A stretch of 64,000 nucleotides of DNA from Russula earlei (GCA_025769875.1 JAGFNK010000256.1:1-64000); one strand, 5' to 3'. Positions 45,818-56,379 are shown, counted from the stretch's first letter. The notes: a model not told the origin generated them from the sequence alone. A program made the numbers and translations.

Positions 45818-48373
45818 ATGGCTAGTTTCCAGTGACACAAGCTCAAGTGGGATCTGGAGGACCTTATTGCCTCCTTGTCAAGACTCTGCATGTGTGACTG
45901 GGAAGACATAGACGAATACTACCAGAGTTTCAGGGCAATCTGCAGTCCCCTCGTCCATGCGTGCCGCCTGTGCTATGAAGAATGCAACGAGTCATTCTGG
46001 CTTGGACTCCACCCAGACGACCATTGGATGGTCTCCCAATGTCTCAGCCCCTGGCGCCTGAACGAACAGCAGAGGCACTTTGTCGATTTCCGAGAAGTAT
46101 TCGACACACTAGTCAAGATATTCTCTCAGCATCCCTGTGACATTCAGCAGGAATGCCAACTCTGCTCTGCAGATGAAGACGAAGACGACTACACATACCC
46201 TGTGCCCATGCCTGCTCCTGTCAAGACTCACTGTTGAACTATCCAGTTCAAGAGCGAGGGATAAGCTCGAAGACGAGTCAGTAGACGTCCAAGACCGCGT
46301 GGGCAAGGAGTAGAGTCCAGAGGAGCAACAAATACCAGAGAGGTATTGTTACTGTGAGAGTAGAACAATCACGCAGGGAAGAGGCCAGGGTAGTCACAAG
46401 GGGATGGTCCTTAAAGGAGTATCCCAGGAATGGGGAGTGCCATAAACAAATGGACAGTCTGAGGACTGTCCGCTACTTTATTGACCGCTTATATACTACA
46501 AGAGAACTGCTAAATAGGGAACAAGTCATAACCTTGTTATCAAGCACAGTAGAGTGATGAGTAAGGAGTCGGAGGACGCTTACTGAGCATGCTCAGTCAT
46601 GCTCAGTAAGCTGCTGAGTAAGAAGCTTCTTTTGATGAGTAAGAGCCTCCATAGTCCACGTGTTTACTGCTTTAGTGCACGTGCAAGCACCTGATTCATT
46701 TCCTGTTAGTTAGTTTAGGGCTGGTCATTTGAGGACTTGTAGTTTGGTTATGGAATAGTGTTATCTTATAAGGCCCTTATATAGTTCTATTAGGGTCCTT
46801 AGAGTCGACCCTAATACTTCTATTAAGGTCCTTAGTGTTGCCTTATAGTTCGTTCTATAGTTATTAGAGTTGGTCTAATAACGCGTTGTAGGGCCTTTGA
46901 TACTAGGTTAGTACCTATTGCAGAGTTCCTAGGGTCGTTCCAAAGGGTCCTTAGGAAGGCCCTAATACTGTCTTTTGTTGCTAGAAGGGTTGGCTTTAAG
47001 TGGGGCTTGCTGTATGTCGATTGTGCCGAGAATCGCTCACGCAACAATGCGCGCGCGATATTGTGGACACCTCTACTCACCCCTTTTGCTCGTGTGAACA
47101 GGGTGACATCATAGAGGCTGGGTTTCCTCCTATAAGGAAGGGTCCTTCAAGGGCCCTCTCCGGGGAATGGTTCATGACAGCTCCAGCCTCCATCCCTACA
47201 TTGTGCACCATCACCTCTGCCTTGCCTGCCTTGCCCATCGTCCCTGCGGTTCCCACCTCGTCTGCCCTTCCCATCACCTTGTTCACCGCCGCCATCCTCG
47301 ACTCACCAGCCATCATCTCCTTGGCTCCACCTGCCCTTGCTGTCCCAGCATCGCCTGCATTCGCCATCGTCGCCACCTCGTCTGTCCCCGCTGCCGTAGC
47401 CTCAGCCGTGACATCACCTATTGCCACTGTCCCCATCTTTGCCCAACCAGCTCCCACGCCCTCAGTGTCGCCTGCTATGGCCACTGTCTCAGCTCCATGC
47501 ACAACCACCATCTCAACCTTGCCCACTGATGTTTTAGCGCTGCCAGCCTTGTCTGCCACCCCTGCCTTCGTCTCATCCACTCCCGTGCCCTCAGTCGTCT
47601 CATCACCCTCAGTCTCATCCGTCGCCTCATCTGTCGCCACAGTAGCCTCAGTCATGCCAGCCACCGACTTCGCATCAGTCTCTGTCTTAGCCTTGCCCAT
47701 ACTCGTCAGTTCAGCCCAGTCCATCATAGCACCAGCATCACCAGCCACCGCCATCTCTACCCTGCCCTCAGCCTCAGCCTTCTCAGTCTCAGCCGCCGCC
47801 ACCACGCCCCTAGTTTTGCCAGCTGTCTTCATCACCCCAGCTTCAGATCAGTCAACCTCCACCACTGCGCTCTTAGCCTTGCCAGCTGCCTTAGTCTCAT
47901 CAGCCGCCGTAGCCTCAGCCTCAGCCACCGACGTCTTAGCGCCACACGCCACCGCCTCCACCACCATCTCACAAGCGACCGCCGCCACACCCTTGTCAGC
48001 CACAGCTGCCGTCACCCCTGTGTCGCCCTCAGTTGTCGCCTCCACCCCATCCGCCTCCACTATCACACCAGCTCAGTCCACCACCACCTTCTCAGTCTCA
48101 GCCTCAGTCTTCTCAGTCTCAGCCACCGCTTTAGTAGTTTCGTGCGACACCAGCACCGCTGCACCGTCGCAACCCCTCGCCACCAGCACCACCCCAGAAG
48201 ACCAAGAAGGCCTTGGCCACGAACTTAGCCACAACATGCCACAACAGGAGCAGAAGCCGCCACCATGCCACCGCCACAGGAGAAGCAGTCGCCGATGCCA
48301 ACAGCACACCGCACGCCGCCTCCCACATCGCCTCCCCATCCGTTCGCATGCTCTCACCCACATCTGCTGCTGA
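45818..48373 (+). pseudogene. gag: L gag-like gene, split by solo LTR A2
   Basis: Starts MASFQ, one TGA, HKLKWDLEDL. The first 125 residues have a capsid-like helical pattern (DWEDIDEYYQSFRAICSPLV, CNESFWLGLHPDDHWMVSQC) seen in basidiomycete retroelement Gag proteins. LTR A2 and its duplication (966 bp) interrupt it at MPAP; removal keeps the frame, giving 529 codons. The remainder is a very long Ala/Pro/Ser/Thr/Val repeat-like region, then His/Arg/Pro-rich sequence. No zinc knuckle is visible. The final TGA may also be a decayed codon. Confidence 0.65.
46219..47179 (+). mobile_element. Solo LTR, family A (copy A2)
   Basis: 961 bp, flanks GCTCC (46214-46218) and GCTCC (47180-47184). Confidence 0.95.
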
Positions 48374-48954
48374 CACCTGCAGTGGAGACGACCCCACCAC
48401 CACTGCCGCAAGATGACAGATCCCACCCCCGCGCAAGCCACCCCACGCATCCTCTTTCTCGAGTCCTCGCCACCTACATCTCTATCTATGAACTCACACT
48501 CACCGCCTACGCCTTCGCTCCTCGTCCATGCCTGCTGCCACCACCTGCAATGGACATGACCATGCCGCCACCACCACAAGACAACACCACTGCCACGCAG
48601 CCACCATCTCGTCACCGCCACCCTCGTCTTTATCGCCTCTGTTTCCCATCGCCCTTGCCTCTTCCGTCATCGCCATCGCTGATCACCACCCTCGCATCTT
48701 CCGCAGCACAAGCAGCCGCGACCGCCGCCTCAATTCAGACACGAAAGGCTCAAAACACTCGCATTCAGATGCTTGACCAAGGACGGTCAAAGTTTCAAGC
48801 CCCCGGGAGGTGTAAGGAAGATTATGGCTGGCCTCGAAATCATGTGCAAAAACATGACATGACACGACATGAGACTGACACCTCAGCTCCCTTTCATCCC
48901 TTGCCAGCTGCCTCTCATTCCAGGCAGTCCACAGACCACACACCACAAGCCATC

Positions 48955-50387
48955 TTGTGTGTGACATCAAGACCTTGATCGCATTGCCCAGCCCTCGCCA
49001 CCAACCATGTGCACATGCACTCCTCGGCACACTAGACATGTTCATGTCTCAAGCCTTTCATGACTGCCTCAACCATCTCGGCCAGTCTGGATTCTCTTTC
49101 ATGCATTTCATCTCTAGTACCTTCTCTCCTGTATATAAACTGTTTAGCTACTAAGTTGAAAAAGATCCCCTTTTGCCTGCTCTTCCCTCTGTCTGCCTCA
49201 AGAAGCCATCTTTGTGTCCACATCTGTGTCAAGACTCACTGTTGAACTATCCAGTTCAAGAGCGAGGGATAAGCTCGAAGACGAGTCGGTAGACGTCCAA
49301 GACGGCGTGGGCAAAGAGTAGAATCCAAAGTAGTAACAAATACCAAAGAGGTATTGTTACTGTGAGAGTAGAACAATCACGCAGGGAAGAGGCCAGAGTG
49401 GTCACAAGGGGACGGTCCTTTAAGGAGTATCCCAGGGGTAGAGAGTGCCGTAAACAAATGGACAGTCTGAGGACTGTCCGCTACTTTATTGAGCACTTAT
49501 ATACTACAAGAGAACTGCTAAATAGGGAACAAGTCATAACCTTGTTATCAAGCACAATAGAGTGATGAGTAAGAAGTCGGAGGATGCTTACTGAGCATGC
49601 TCGGTCATGCTCAGTAAGCTGCTGAGTAAGAAGACTCTTCTTGATGAGTAAGAGTTTCCATTGTCCACGTGTTTACTACTTTTAGTGCACGTGGAAGCAC
49701 CTGATTCATTTCTTGTTAGTTAGTTTAGGGCCGGTCATTTGAAGACTTTGTTAGTTTGGCTAGGGAATAGTGTCGTCTTATAAGGCCCTTATATAGTTCT
49801 ATTAGGGTCCTTAGGAAGGCCCTAATACTGTCTTTTGTTGCTAGAAGGGTTGCCTTTAAGTGGGGCTTGCTGTATGTCGATTGTGCCGAGAATCGCTCGC
49901 GCAACAATGCGCGCGCGATATTGTGGACACCTCTACTCACCCCTTTTGCTCGTGTGAACAGGGTGACACCATAGAGACCAGGTTTCCTCCTATAAGGAAG
50001 GGTCCTTCAAGGGCCCTCTCCGGAGAATGGTTCATGACAATCTGCGCTCAGCATTCCAGCTGGGACTGCTCCCCTCCCCTCTCTCCTCTCCTCTTACCTT
50101 GGACCAGTCAGCCTTATGATCTCACTCATGCGTCCCTGGACTTGCTACACCGTCTCAACCAGTCTTGATTCACTTTCATGCCTTTCATCTCTAGTACCTC
50201 TCTCCTGTATATAAAAACACCCTAGCTACTCTGTAGTAGAAAGAGTTCAGAATAGATCCCTCTTTGCAACCCACTCCTTTCTGTCTGTGAAAAACAAGAA
50301 GGATGGTCAGAATCGAGAGGTGAGAGGGGTGATGAGTGGCTGGCCGTGACTCCAATCGCACTGGAAACAATGTTGCACACCACAACA
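48955..50387 (+). mobile_element. Family H LTR remnants (H2 and H3), interrupted by A3
   Basis: Two H-like promoters (CTCCTGTATATAAA near 49129 and near 50205) share sequence with H1. H3 ends CACCACAACA at 50387. The left limit is uncertain. Confidence 0.5.
49227..50039 (+). mobile_element. Solo LTR, family A (copy A3), internally deleted
   Basis: Flanks are ATCTG (49222-49226) and ATCTG (50040-50044). It is 148 bp shorter than A2; the missing part lies between two GGGTCCTTAG repeats, of which one remains (about 49805). Confidence 0.95.
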
Positions 50388-50713
50388 CTTGAGTCAAAAA
50401 CACTATGGGGCTGTCTCAAGACAGCCCATGGGTACAACATGAGGGAAAAATAATGGATATAGACCATGATTTTGAGTTGTAATTCATCTAATACACATGT
50501 GGAGGTGGCTTGAGTCCAGCTCCACCAATTCTCACTCAAATCTCATGAAAACAATGGGGCTGCCTAGCCCTCATTCAGGCGATTCAGGGACAATAAATTT
50601 CATATGAATTGAAGCTGTCTTGAAGGAGATATTTATCCCGCATGTTTGAGGGGGTTTCTGCGCTGATTTGGGTGGAATTCAAGCTCTGCCAAGTGCACTG
50701 AAAACAGCAATAA
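50388..50713 (-). repeat. Module C, copy C3
   Basis: Inverted copy of C2, right boundary of F. Confidence 0.75.
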
Positions 50714-51700
50714 TGTTAATGGATGAAAACATCTATTACCGTACTTATGTATCGCTTTATACAATGACGAACCCATGCTTCTAGGAACTATGGGTCGAGG
50801 AGAACCCGCCTACGGAGAGAAGCTCATCGCCCGACCTGACGTCTCTGCCCCCCATCCCTCTACCACTGCCTCTGACCTTCACCTCTTAATTGAGGATCAC
50901 CCCTTCCACTTTGATGTTGCTCAGGCTTTGGAAAACCTCCACGACCTGGGTGCCCTTGCTGACGTTTACGGCCTTCGTGTCAGCTCATTTCAGTTGAAGG
51001 TCTTGGAGGGCAAGCGCACCTCTATCCAAGGAGCCTTAAGCATCCTTCAAGGGCAGCTTGCTGACCGACTCCACGAGATTCAATCTCACACCAAAGAAAC
51101 CGCTGCCATCCACAGCTGCCTCCGAGCCAACAACACTTCCATCTGAGTCTGTCACCAACTCGACAATCTGATGACCAACAGGGGCCTCACTTGTAGCACT
51201 GGGCCATATTACTCACTAGCAGGGAGCTACGACAGAGTCGAAAAATCAGAAGAACCATTCGCTCCCCCTTCCCCTCCACTACCCACTCATCCCCCCTTTC
51301 TGTAACCCCCCCTCTTGAATACCTCCCTCGTGTCATCGATCAATCTCAAAACAACGCCCCCATGGGGTCACCCTCCCAATTCCCACAAATGTTCTCAGAC
51401 AATGCTAGTACCCCCAACACTCCTCTTACCCCCGCACACATGACCAAAGCACAGCATCACCAACTCCAGAAATGGCAACAAATTTGCAAACATTGTAACA
51501 CTAGGGGTCACTGGAACAAGGACTGCAATAAACCTCACACTAACTCTAGTGGACAGGTGGACTGCATACTCAGGAGGACTCATCAAAGCTATAGGGGCTT
51601 CTGCCCTAGAGCAACAGGACCACAGAGTGCATGGCCAGAGGTTGAAGGTGAAGAACTCTGTGAGTCGGGCCCTGAAACCAATTAGTTCGGAGAACTAAGC

Positions 51701-51715
51701 ATGAGGGGGGCATGA
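51701..51715 (+). promoter_or_regulatory. Polypurine tract of D
   Basis: A run GAGGGGGGCATGA directly precedes the 3' LTR. Confidence 0.7.
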
Positions 51716-52314
51716 TGTTGTGAATTACCCCCTTCATGGTTCGTCCCTACCCCTCCTTTTTACTATTGTTCTTTTCTGTCACCCCCATCCTCTTGGTTAC
51801 CATTTTACCCCTTGATGCCGGTGATCTTCTATTGTGTTTCACCTATTGTGTTTCATCTATTGTTCGAGCTCCTTTTGCTACTGGCTTAGTGTTATCTATT
51901 GTTCCACATATGGTACTGTACAGCCTCACTAGATACAATATTTAAGCGCCTGTAAAAGCTGGGGAATGCCCCAAGCTTAGCTTTGTCCCATTTCCTGTTG
52001 CATCCCTTTGCCCTATACTGTCTCTCAAATCACAACTTGTGTTGGGCTAGCTTATACTGTGCTTGACTTGAGCCCGTTACAAGGAATCTCCATGTTCCTC
52101 TTCCTCCTCTGCTTCTCCCTCATCATCCTCCTCTTCTGTGAAACCAGGAGATCAACTCTGTCTGCAGATTAGGTCATCCTTGACTTAGTCTTGAGATGCT
52201 AAACCTCTGAACCGGTCTCCTTGAGCCGGCCCCACTGAACCCTTGAACTAAGTCACAGGGACTTGGCCCCACTGAACCCTGAGCTAACACTCTTATGGCT
52301 GCGATGCCATAACA
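51716..52314 (+). mobile_element. 3' LTR of chromovirus D
   Basis: 599 bp, TGTTGTGAAT to GCCATAACA, followed by GCAAC. Confidence 0.93.
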
Positions 52315-53997
52315 GCAACCACCAACAAGATGACTGGGTGGACTGGCTACCTCTGGTGCAATACACGATGAATTCTAATGTTTCAGAGACAACCAAGCAG
52401 TCCCCTTTCTTCTTATGGATGGGCTTTATGCCCAAGGCACACCAGCCAAATTGGGGAAGCAAGATACCAAGAATAGACAATTGGAAAGTCCGAATCCAGG
52501 AAGTGAGATCACAGGCACAAGAAGCAATGAAGATCGCTTCCCTAATGTGGAAGCGAAGAAGTGGTTTCCAACCTTATCAGAAAGGAGAAAGGGTATGGCT
52601 CAACAGCACCAACCTAAAAATGACCCATCCTACAGTAAAACTACACCCTGTCAAGACTCACTGTTGAACTATCCAGTTCAAGAGTGAGGGATAAGCTCGA
52701 GAATGAGTCGATAAACGTCCAAGACGGCGTGGGCAAGAAGTAGAGTCCAGAGTAGTAACAGATACCAGAGAGGTATTGTTACTGTGAGAGTCGAGCAGTC
52801 ACGCAGAGGAGAGGCCAGGATAGTCACAAGGGGACGGTCCTTAAAGGAGTATCCCAGGGATGGAGAGTGTCGTAAACAAATGGACAGTCTGAGGACTGTC
52901 CGCTACTTTATTGAGCGCTTATATATGTACTACAAGAGAACTGCTAAATAGGGAACAAGTCATAACCTTGTTATCAAGCACAATAGAGTGATGAGTAAGA
53001 AGTTGGAGGACGCTTACTGAGCATGCTCAGTCATGCTCAGTAAGCCACTGAGTAAGAAGGCTTCTCTTGATGAGTAAGAGCTTTCATTGTCCACGTGTTC
53101 ACTGCTTTAGTGCACGTGCGAGCACCTGATTCATTTTCTGTTTAGTTAGTTTAGGGCCGGTCATTTGAGGACTTGTAGTTTGGTTAGGGAATAGTGCTAT
53201 CTTATAAGGCCCTTATATAGTTCTATTAGGGTCCTTAGAGTCGACCCTAATACTTCTATTAAGGTCCTTAGTATTGCCTTCATAGTTCATTCTATAGTTA
53301 TTAGAGTTGGTCTAATAACGCGTTGTAGGGCCTTTGATACTAGGTTAGTGCCTATTGTAGAGCTCCTAGAGTCGTTCCAAAGGGTCCTTAGGAAGGCCCT
53401 AATACTGTCCTTCGTTGTTAGAAGGGTTGCCTTTAAGTGAGGCTTGCTGTATGTCGATTGTGCTGAGAATTGCTCGCACAACAATGCGTGCGCAATATTG
53501 TGGACACCTCTACTCACCCCTTTTGCTCGTGTGAACAGGGTGACACCATAGAGGCTGGGTTTCCTCCTATAAGGAAAGGTCCTTCAAGGGCCCTCTCCGG
53601 AGAATGGTTCATGACACACCCAAAACGTTATGGGCCCTTTGAAATCACAGAGGTGATCAGCCCGGTGACATACAGATTGGATCTCCCTAGCCACTGGAGG
53701 ATCCATAACACCTTTCATGTGTCCTTATTAACACCTTACAAGGAAACGGAGGAGCATGGGGCCAACTACACCAATCCAGAAGCAGAATTAGTGGAGGGAG
53801 AGGAGGAATACGAAGTAGCAACAATTTTAGGTTCAAGATGAACTGGAAGGAGGAAACAATTGGAGTATCAAGTCCGGTGGGAAGGATACTTTGAAGCCCA
53901 TGACTCTTGGGAGCCAGTAGAGAACATCAAGGCATCTAGACTAATAGAGGAATACCACAGAAAGAACCCCACCACCATATGGGTTATAAAAGTCCAG
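52315..53997 (+). pseudogene. pol: Chromovirus B pol, C-terminal part (integrase end and chromodomain), split by LTR A4
   Basis: After the GCAAC duplication left by D the frame resumes with DDWVDWLPLVQYTMNS, the rest of the integrase core, then SGFQPYQKGERVWLNSTNLK. LTR A4 (52649-53616) breaks it before KRYGPFEITEVISPVTYRL, and removal restores the frame. A chromodomain follows (EEEYEVATIL ... LEYQVRWEGYFEAHDSWEPVENI, about 53800-53935) with one TGA at 53839. Chromodomains of this type direct integration to modified histones. ORF3 follows without a gap. Confidence 0.88.
52649..53616 (+). mobile_element. Solo LTR, family A (copy A4) in B integrase
   Basis: Flanks are CACCC (52644-52648) and CACCC (53617-53621). 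Runs TGTCAAGACT to TTCATGACA, 968 bp. Confidence 0.95.
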
Positions 53998-54042
53998 CAA
54001 AGGATGCCCTCTACTTCCTCACCCCCATATTGTCACTCACAA

Positions 54043-55653
54043 ATGTCTCAAACTCCTACTAATGAAATTGTTCCCCAATCCAGCCTCTCTGGTGCAGAGG
54101 GACCACTTGAAATCACTACTCCTGATGCTTCCCTCTTCACCTTCTTCCAAGAAATGGATGAACACAGCACTGGAGAAGGAGAAGCAGACATGCGTCCCCT
54201 CAAATTTGGGCCCCCTGCTGACCAAGTCGACACTCAGCCTGGGGACTGGGATGTGATGTCCCCTACCAGCACTCTTGACCAGGTTGCCCACCCTGGAGAG
54301 CCTTGGGTACAATGGGACACTGACAGACACCACACAGGGATCGACATCCCTGATGGTGTGACTTGGGGCAACAAACCAGCCAGGTATGTGGCCTATGACA
54401 TTGCCTTGGGAGAGCTGAGGGTGAGGGGGAAGAATGGAGAAGGCCATGGAGACTATGGCAAGATCCTCCAAGCCACCCCTTGCTACAACCTTTATAACTA
54501 CGGCCAAGATGAACATGATCTAGACTGCTTTGACACTGAGAAGCAGTTCAAAGGGCGATGAAGACAGACCCTCTACCTGCTAGGCAACTACGGGCTACAG
54601 GCAGAGCTCTATTGCTTAGACCACCTCTACACCCAACAAGAGATGTTGGAAGCTAACTACAAGGTGCTTGAAGAAGAAGAGAAGCAGCTATGCTACAAGC
54701 TAGGTAAATACCTGGCTGAGAAGCGAAGAGTAGAGAGAGGCAGGGCTGAAGCCAAGGAGAGAATGGCAGCAGCCAAAGTATGATCCCATTGCTGGGATTT
54801 CATTGAAGCAGGCTGTAGCCAGGGAGAAACCCCTCCAGGCATATGGGCTGAAGAACTCCTCACCAACTACTGGGCTGGACAGCCTACTCCCCCTCTCCCT
54901 GTCTTCATCCCTCAGCTGCCTTTGGCAGACATCGCTCAGGGGTATAACCCCTCTACCCCAGAACCAGTACCCGCGAGCCCTGCACCTACAACTGTGCAAG
55001 GTTATTCAGAGGAGGAGATCAACATCCTCCAAACCATGTCTGGTATGTGCCTTTGAGGAGGGGCAGGATCAGAAGTGTCACCAAACCCTTCCCCTCAGAG
55101 CTCCATCTACTACCACTCCTATAGCAGCAGTGGAGAAGCATCCGCCAGAATGGCTGAGTTCATTCCAGAACCTCAGCAACTGAACATGATAGAAGGAAGG
55201 AGGAAGAGGAACCGATGCAAGTATTGTGGTGAGGTAGGACACTTCAATAAGTACTATCCACTGCCACACCAGTACTGCCATGACCAGCTGGCAGCAGACA
55301 CTGCCTCACATTGCCCAGTGCCCCCCTATCATCATTCCTACACACCCATTAGATCATGCCCTTTCCATTGAGGATGGGAATTGGCACACCCGAGCAAGAA
55401 GAGGAAGTCCGACCAGGAGAGGGAGGACGTTGCTAACCCACACATCTTGCAGGTAGCGAAAGGAGAAGGGTCCAAGACCCTTCAAGAGCTTTTTACTACA
55501 TCCCCTCTCCACTCCGACACACCTCCAGTCAGGAGGTTACCCAGGGACTCTGACAGACTCCCACAGATCATGTCTCCTTCAGCCATCACTGAGGAGTCAG
55601 AGGCGATAGCAGCCTCAGCATTGGCTGCCTATGAGGTGGCAGAAGAAGGCTGA
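54043..55653 (+). pseudogene. Chromovirus B ORF3 (env-position protein with second zinc knuckle)
   Basis: The first Met reads MSQTPTNEIVPQ, just after the chromodomain and in its frame. The predicted protein has an acidic, Pro/Ser-rich N-terminus, a globular-looking middle (WVQWDTDRHHTGIDIPDGV), and a long charged helical stretch (QTLYLLGNYGLQAELYCLDH through EEEEKQLCYKLGKYLAEKRR). Then comes a knuckle CKYCGEVGHFNKYY (55216-55257), whose last Cys is Tyr, and a tail of about 130 residues. In-frame stops at about 54559, 54781, 55055 and 55370 are TGA. There is no signal peptide or membrane segment, so it is not a typical envelope protein. Equivalent ORFs occur in D and G. The function is unknown. 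Confidence 0.7.
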
Positions 55654-55747
55654 TACACCTTCACCTCGTCACCTCCTCCCCTTGATGATGATGGCGTTGA
55701 CCCCACCACTTGATTCTAGAATTGTTGGTGTGTGGGACCACCAATCT

Positions 55748-55760
55748 GAAGGAGGGGTAA
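55748..55760 (+). promoter_or_regulatory. Polypurine tract of B
   Basis: GAAGGAGGGGTAA lies directly before the 3' LTR and would prime plus-strand DNA synthesis. Confidence 0.75.
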
Positions 55761-56379
55761 TGTTACCGAGTGGTTTGGGGTCTGGAAGATTCCAGAACAC
55801 ATGAACCATGGACTGCACTGTTTGCATCATGCACGCATCAGATCTTGACCGTTTATGTCCATTGATATTGCGTTCGGAACGCGTTGATTGTATCTTTCTG
55901 AAGATGTACTAAAGAAGCAATGAGTAGCATTGCTTCTGTCCCAGATGTTCCTGTACTGCCACGTACATTGCTTCCTTAATTAGGAAAGTACTTATGATAC
56001 CGAGATTGCTACTAGGGAAGCACTTAATGCTTCCAGCACCAAGATCATTTACATAGAAGCAACCTTGCTTCTATGAGCCGCCTTTGCTTCTATAGCACCG
56101 ACCAGTACTACAGTAGCATGAACCTTATCCCTGAAGGGCTATATAAAGCCCCCAGTTGTAACAGTTGAGCCCTAAGCTCGACTTAGTTTGCCAATCCCAA
56201 ACAGTTGACTCCTACCCCGTCTGCAGAGCCCCTCTCATCTTGTTGCCATACTCCAGAAGGGTCTAACACTCCTTCCCCTCCACAAGTATTGCTTGCTTGA
56301 CTCAAGCATATCTGCATTGGTAGGATGCATTCATAGACATGACCATTGATCTTATTTAAGGCACTTTGGAGCCTTAACA
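55761..56379 (+). mobile_element. 3' LTR of chromovirus B
   Basis: Runs from TGTTACCGAG to CCTTAACA, 619 bp. It differs from the 5' LTR at many sites, including small indels, so the two may not derive from one insertion event. Confidence 0.9.

Larger units (their letters stand above)
45665..48950 (+). mobile_element. Element L internal region (gag-only, probably non-autonomous)
   Basis: Starts with the primer-site-like GACCAAGTTGTAC and carries one large gag-like gene; no protease, RT or integrase is visible before module H/C sequence. A fragment (L2) and the J arms contain related sequence, so the family is multicopy. Confidence 0.6.
32511..50713. mobile_element. Segment F: 18.2-kb insertion in D bounded by inverted copies of module C
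   Basis: Both edges carry module C in opposite orientation (TTATTGCCG at the left, GCAATAA at the right). Inside each edge lies family-H LTR sequence and then part of gag-only element L, so the arms are mirror images (C-H-L). The left arm lacks about 1.6 kb present on the right. The core contains K, D', G and the G/L LTR. I could not find a matching duplication of D at the two edges. Confidence 0.6.
32396..51685 (+). pseudogene. Chromovirus D ORF3, split by segment F
   Basis: The gene starts MSTTNSNPTESRQTDESLDD at 32396, runs to about 32510, and resumes after F at about 50714. The downstream part contains a helical region (DLGALADVYGLRVSSFQLKV onward, about 50937-51140) and an intact knuckle CKHCNTRGHWNKDC (51485-51526). 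A frameshift separates the two, probably in the C-rich run near 51290-51310, and TGA stops occur near 50725 and 51145. It ends just upstream of the polypurine tract, the same place as in B and G. YGLR here and YGLQ in B start comparable helices. Confidence 0.68.
26967..52314 (+). mobile_element. Chromovirus D: full Ty3/gypsy element nested in B, itself interrupted by segment F
   Basis: LTRs of equal length (599 bp) lie at both ends, with identical flanks GCAAC at 26962-26966 and 52315-52319. The order is LTR, primer site, gag, pol, chromodomain, ORF3, polypurine tract, LTR. Without F (32511-50713) the element is about 7.1 kb. The LTRs differ by about 4-5% by eye, so the insertion is not recent. 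Confidence 0.93.
20433..56379 (+). mobile_element. Chromovirus B: full Ty3/gypsy element stretched to 36 kb by nested insertions
   Basis: It has two LTRs of the same family (626 and 619 bp), then gag, a frameshifted pol, a chromodomain, ORF3 and a polypurine tract in order. Subtracting I2, H1, D and A4 leaves about 8.8 kb. The integrase is cut exactly by D, and its reading resumes at 52315. Flanking pentamers differ (TCAGG at 20428-20432, CAAGT at 56380-56384), unlike almost all other insertions here, suggesting recombination between two B copies. It is dead: some two dozen internal stops. Confidence 0.9.

Noticed and set aside
47000..47180. MGLAVCRLCRESL... open frame fused to the L gag
   Set aside because: It is the 3' end of LTR A2 reading by chance into the gag frame. 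The same peptide occurs at the end of every A copy.
21145..55653. TGA as a sense codon or selenocysteine
   Set aside because: The Harbinger transposase and the copia frames end at ordinary stops, other stops (TAA, TAG) also occur in dead elements, and TGA replaces Arg, which CpG decay explains.
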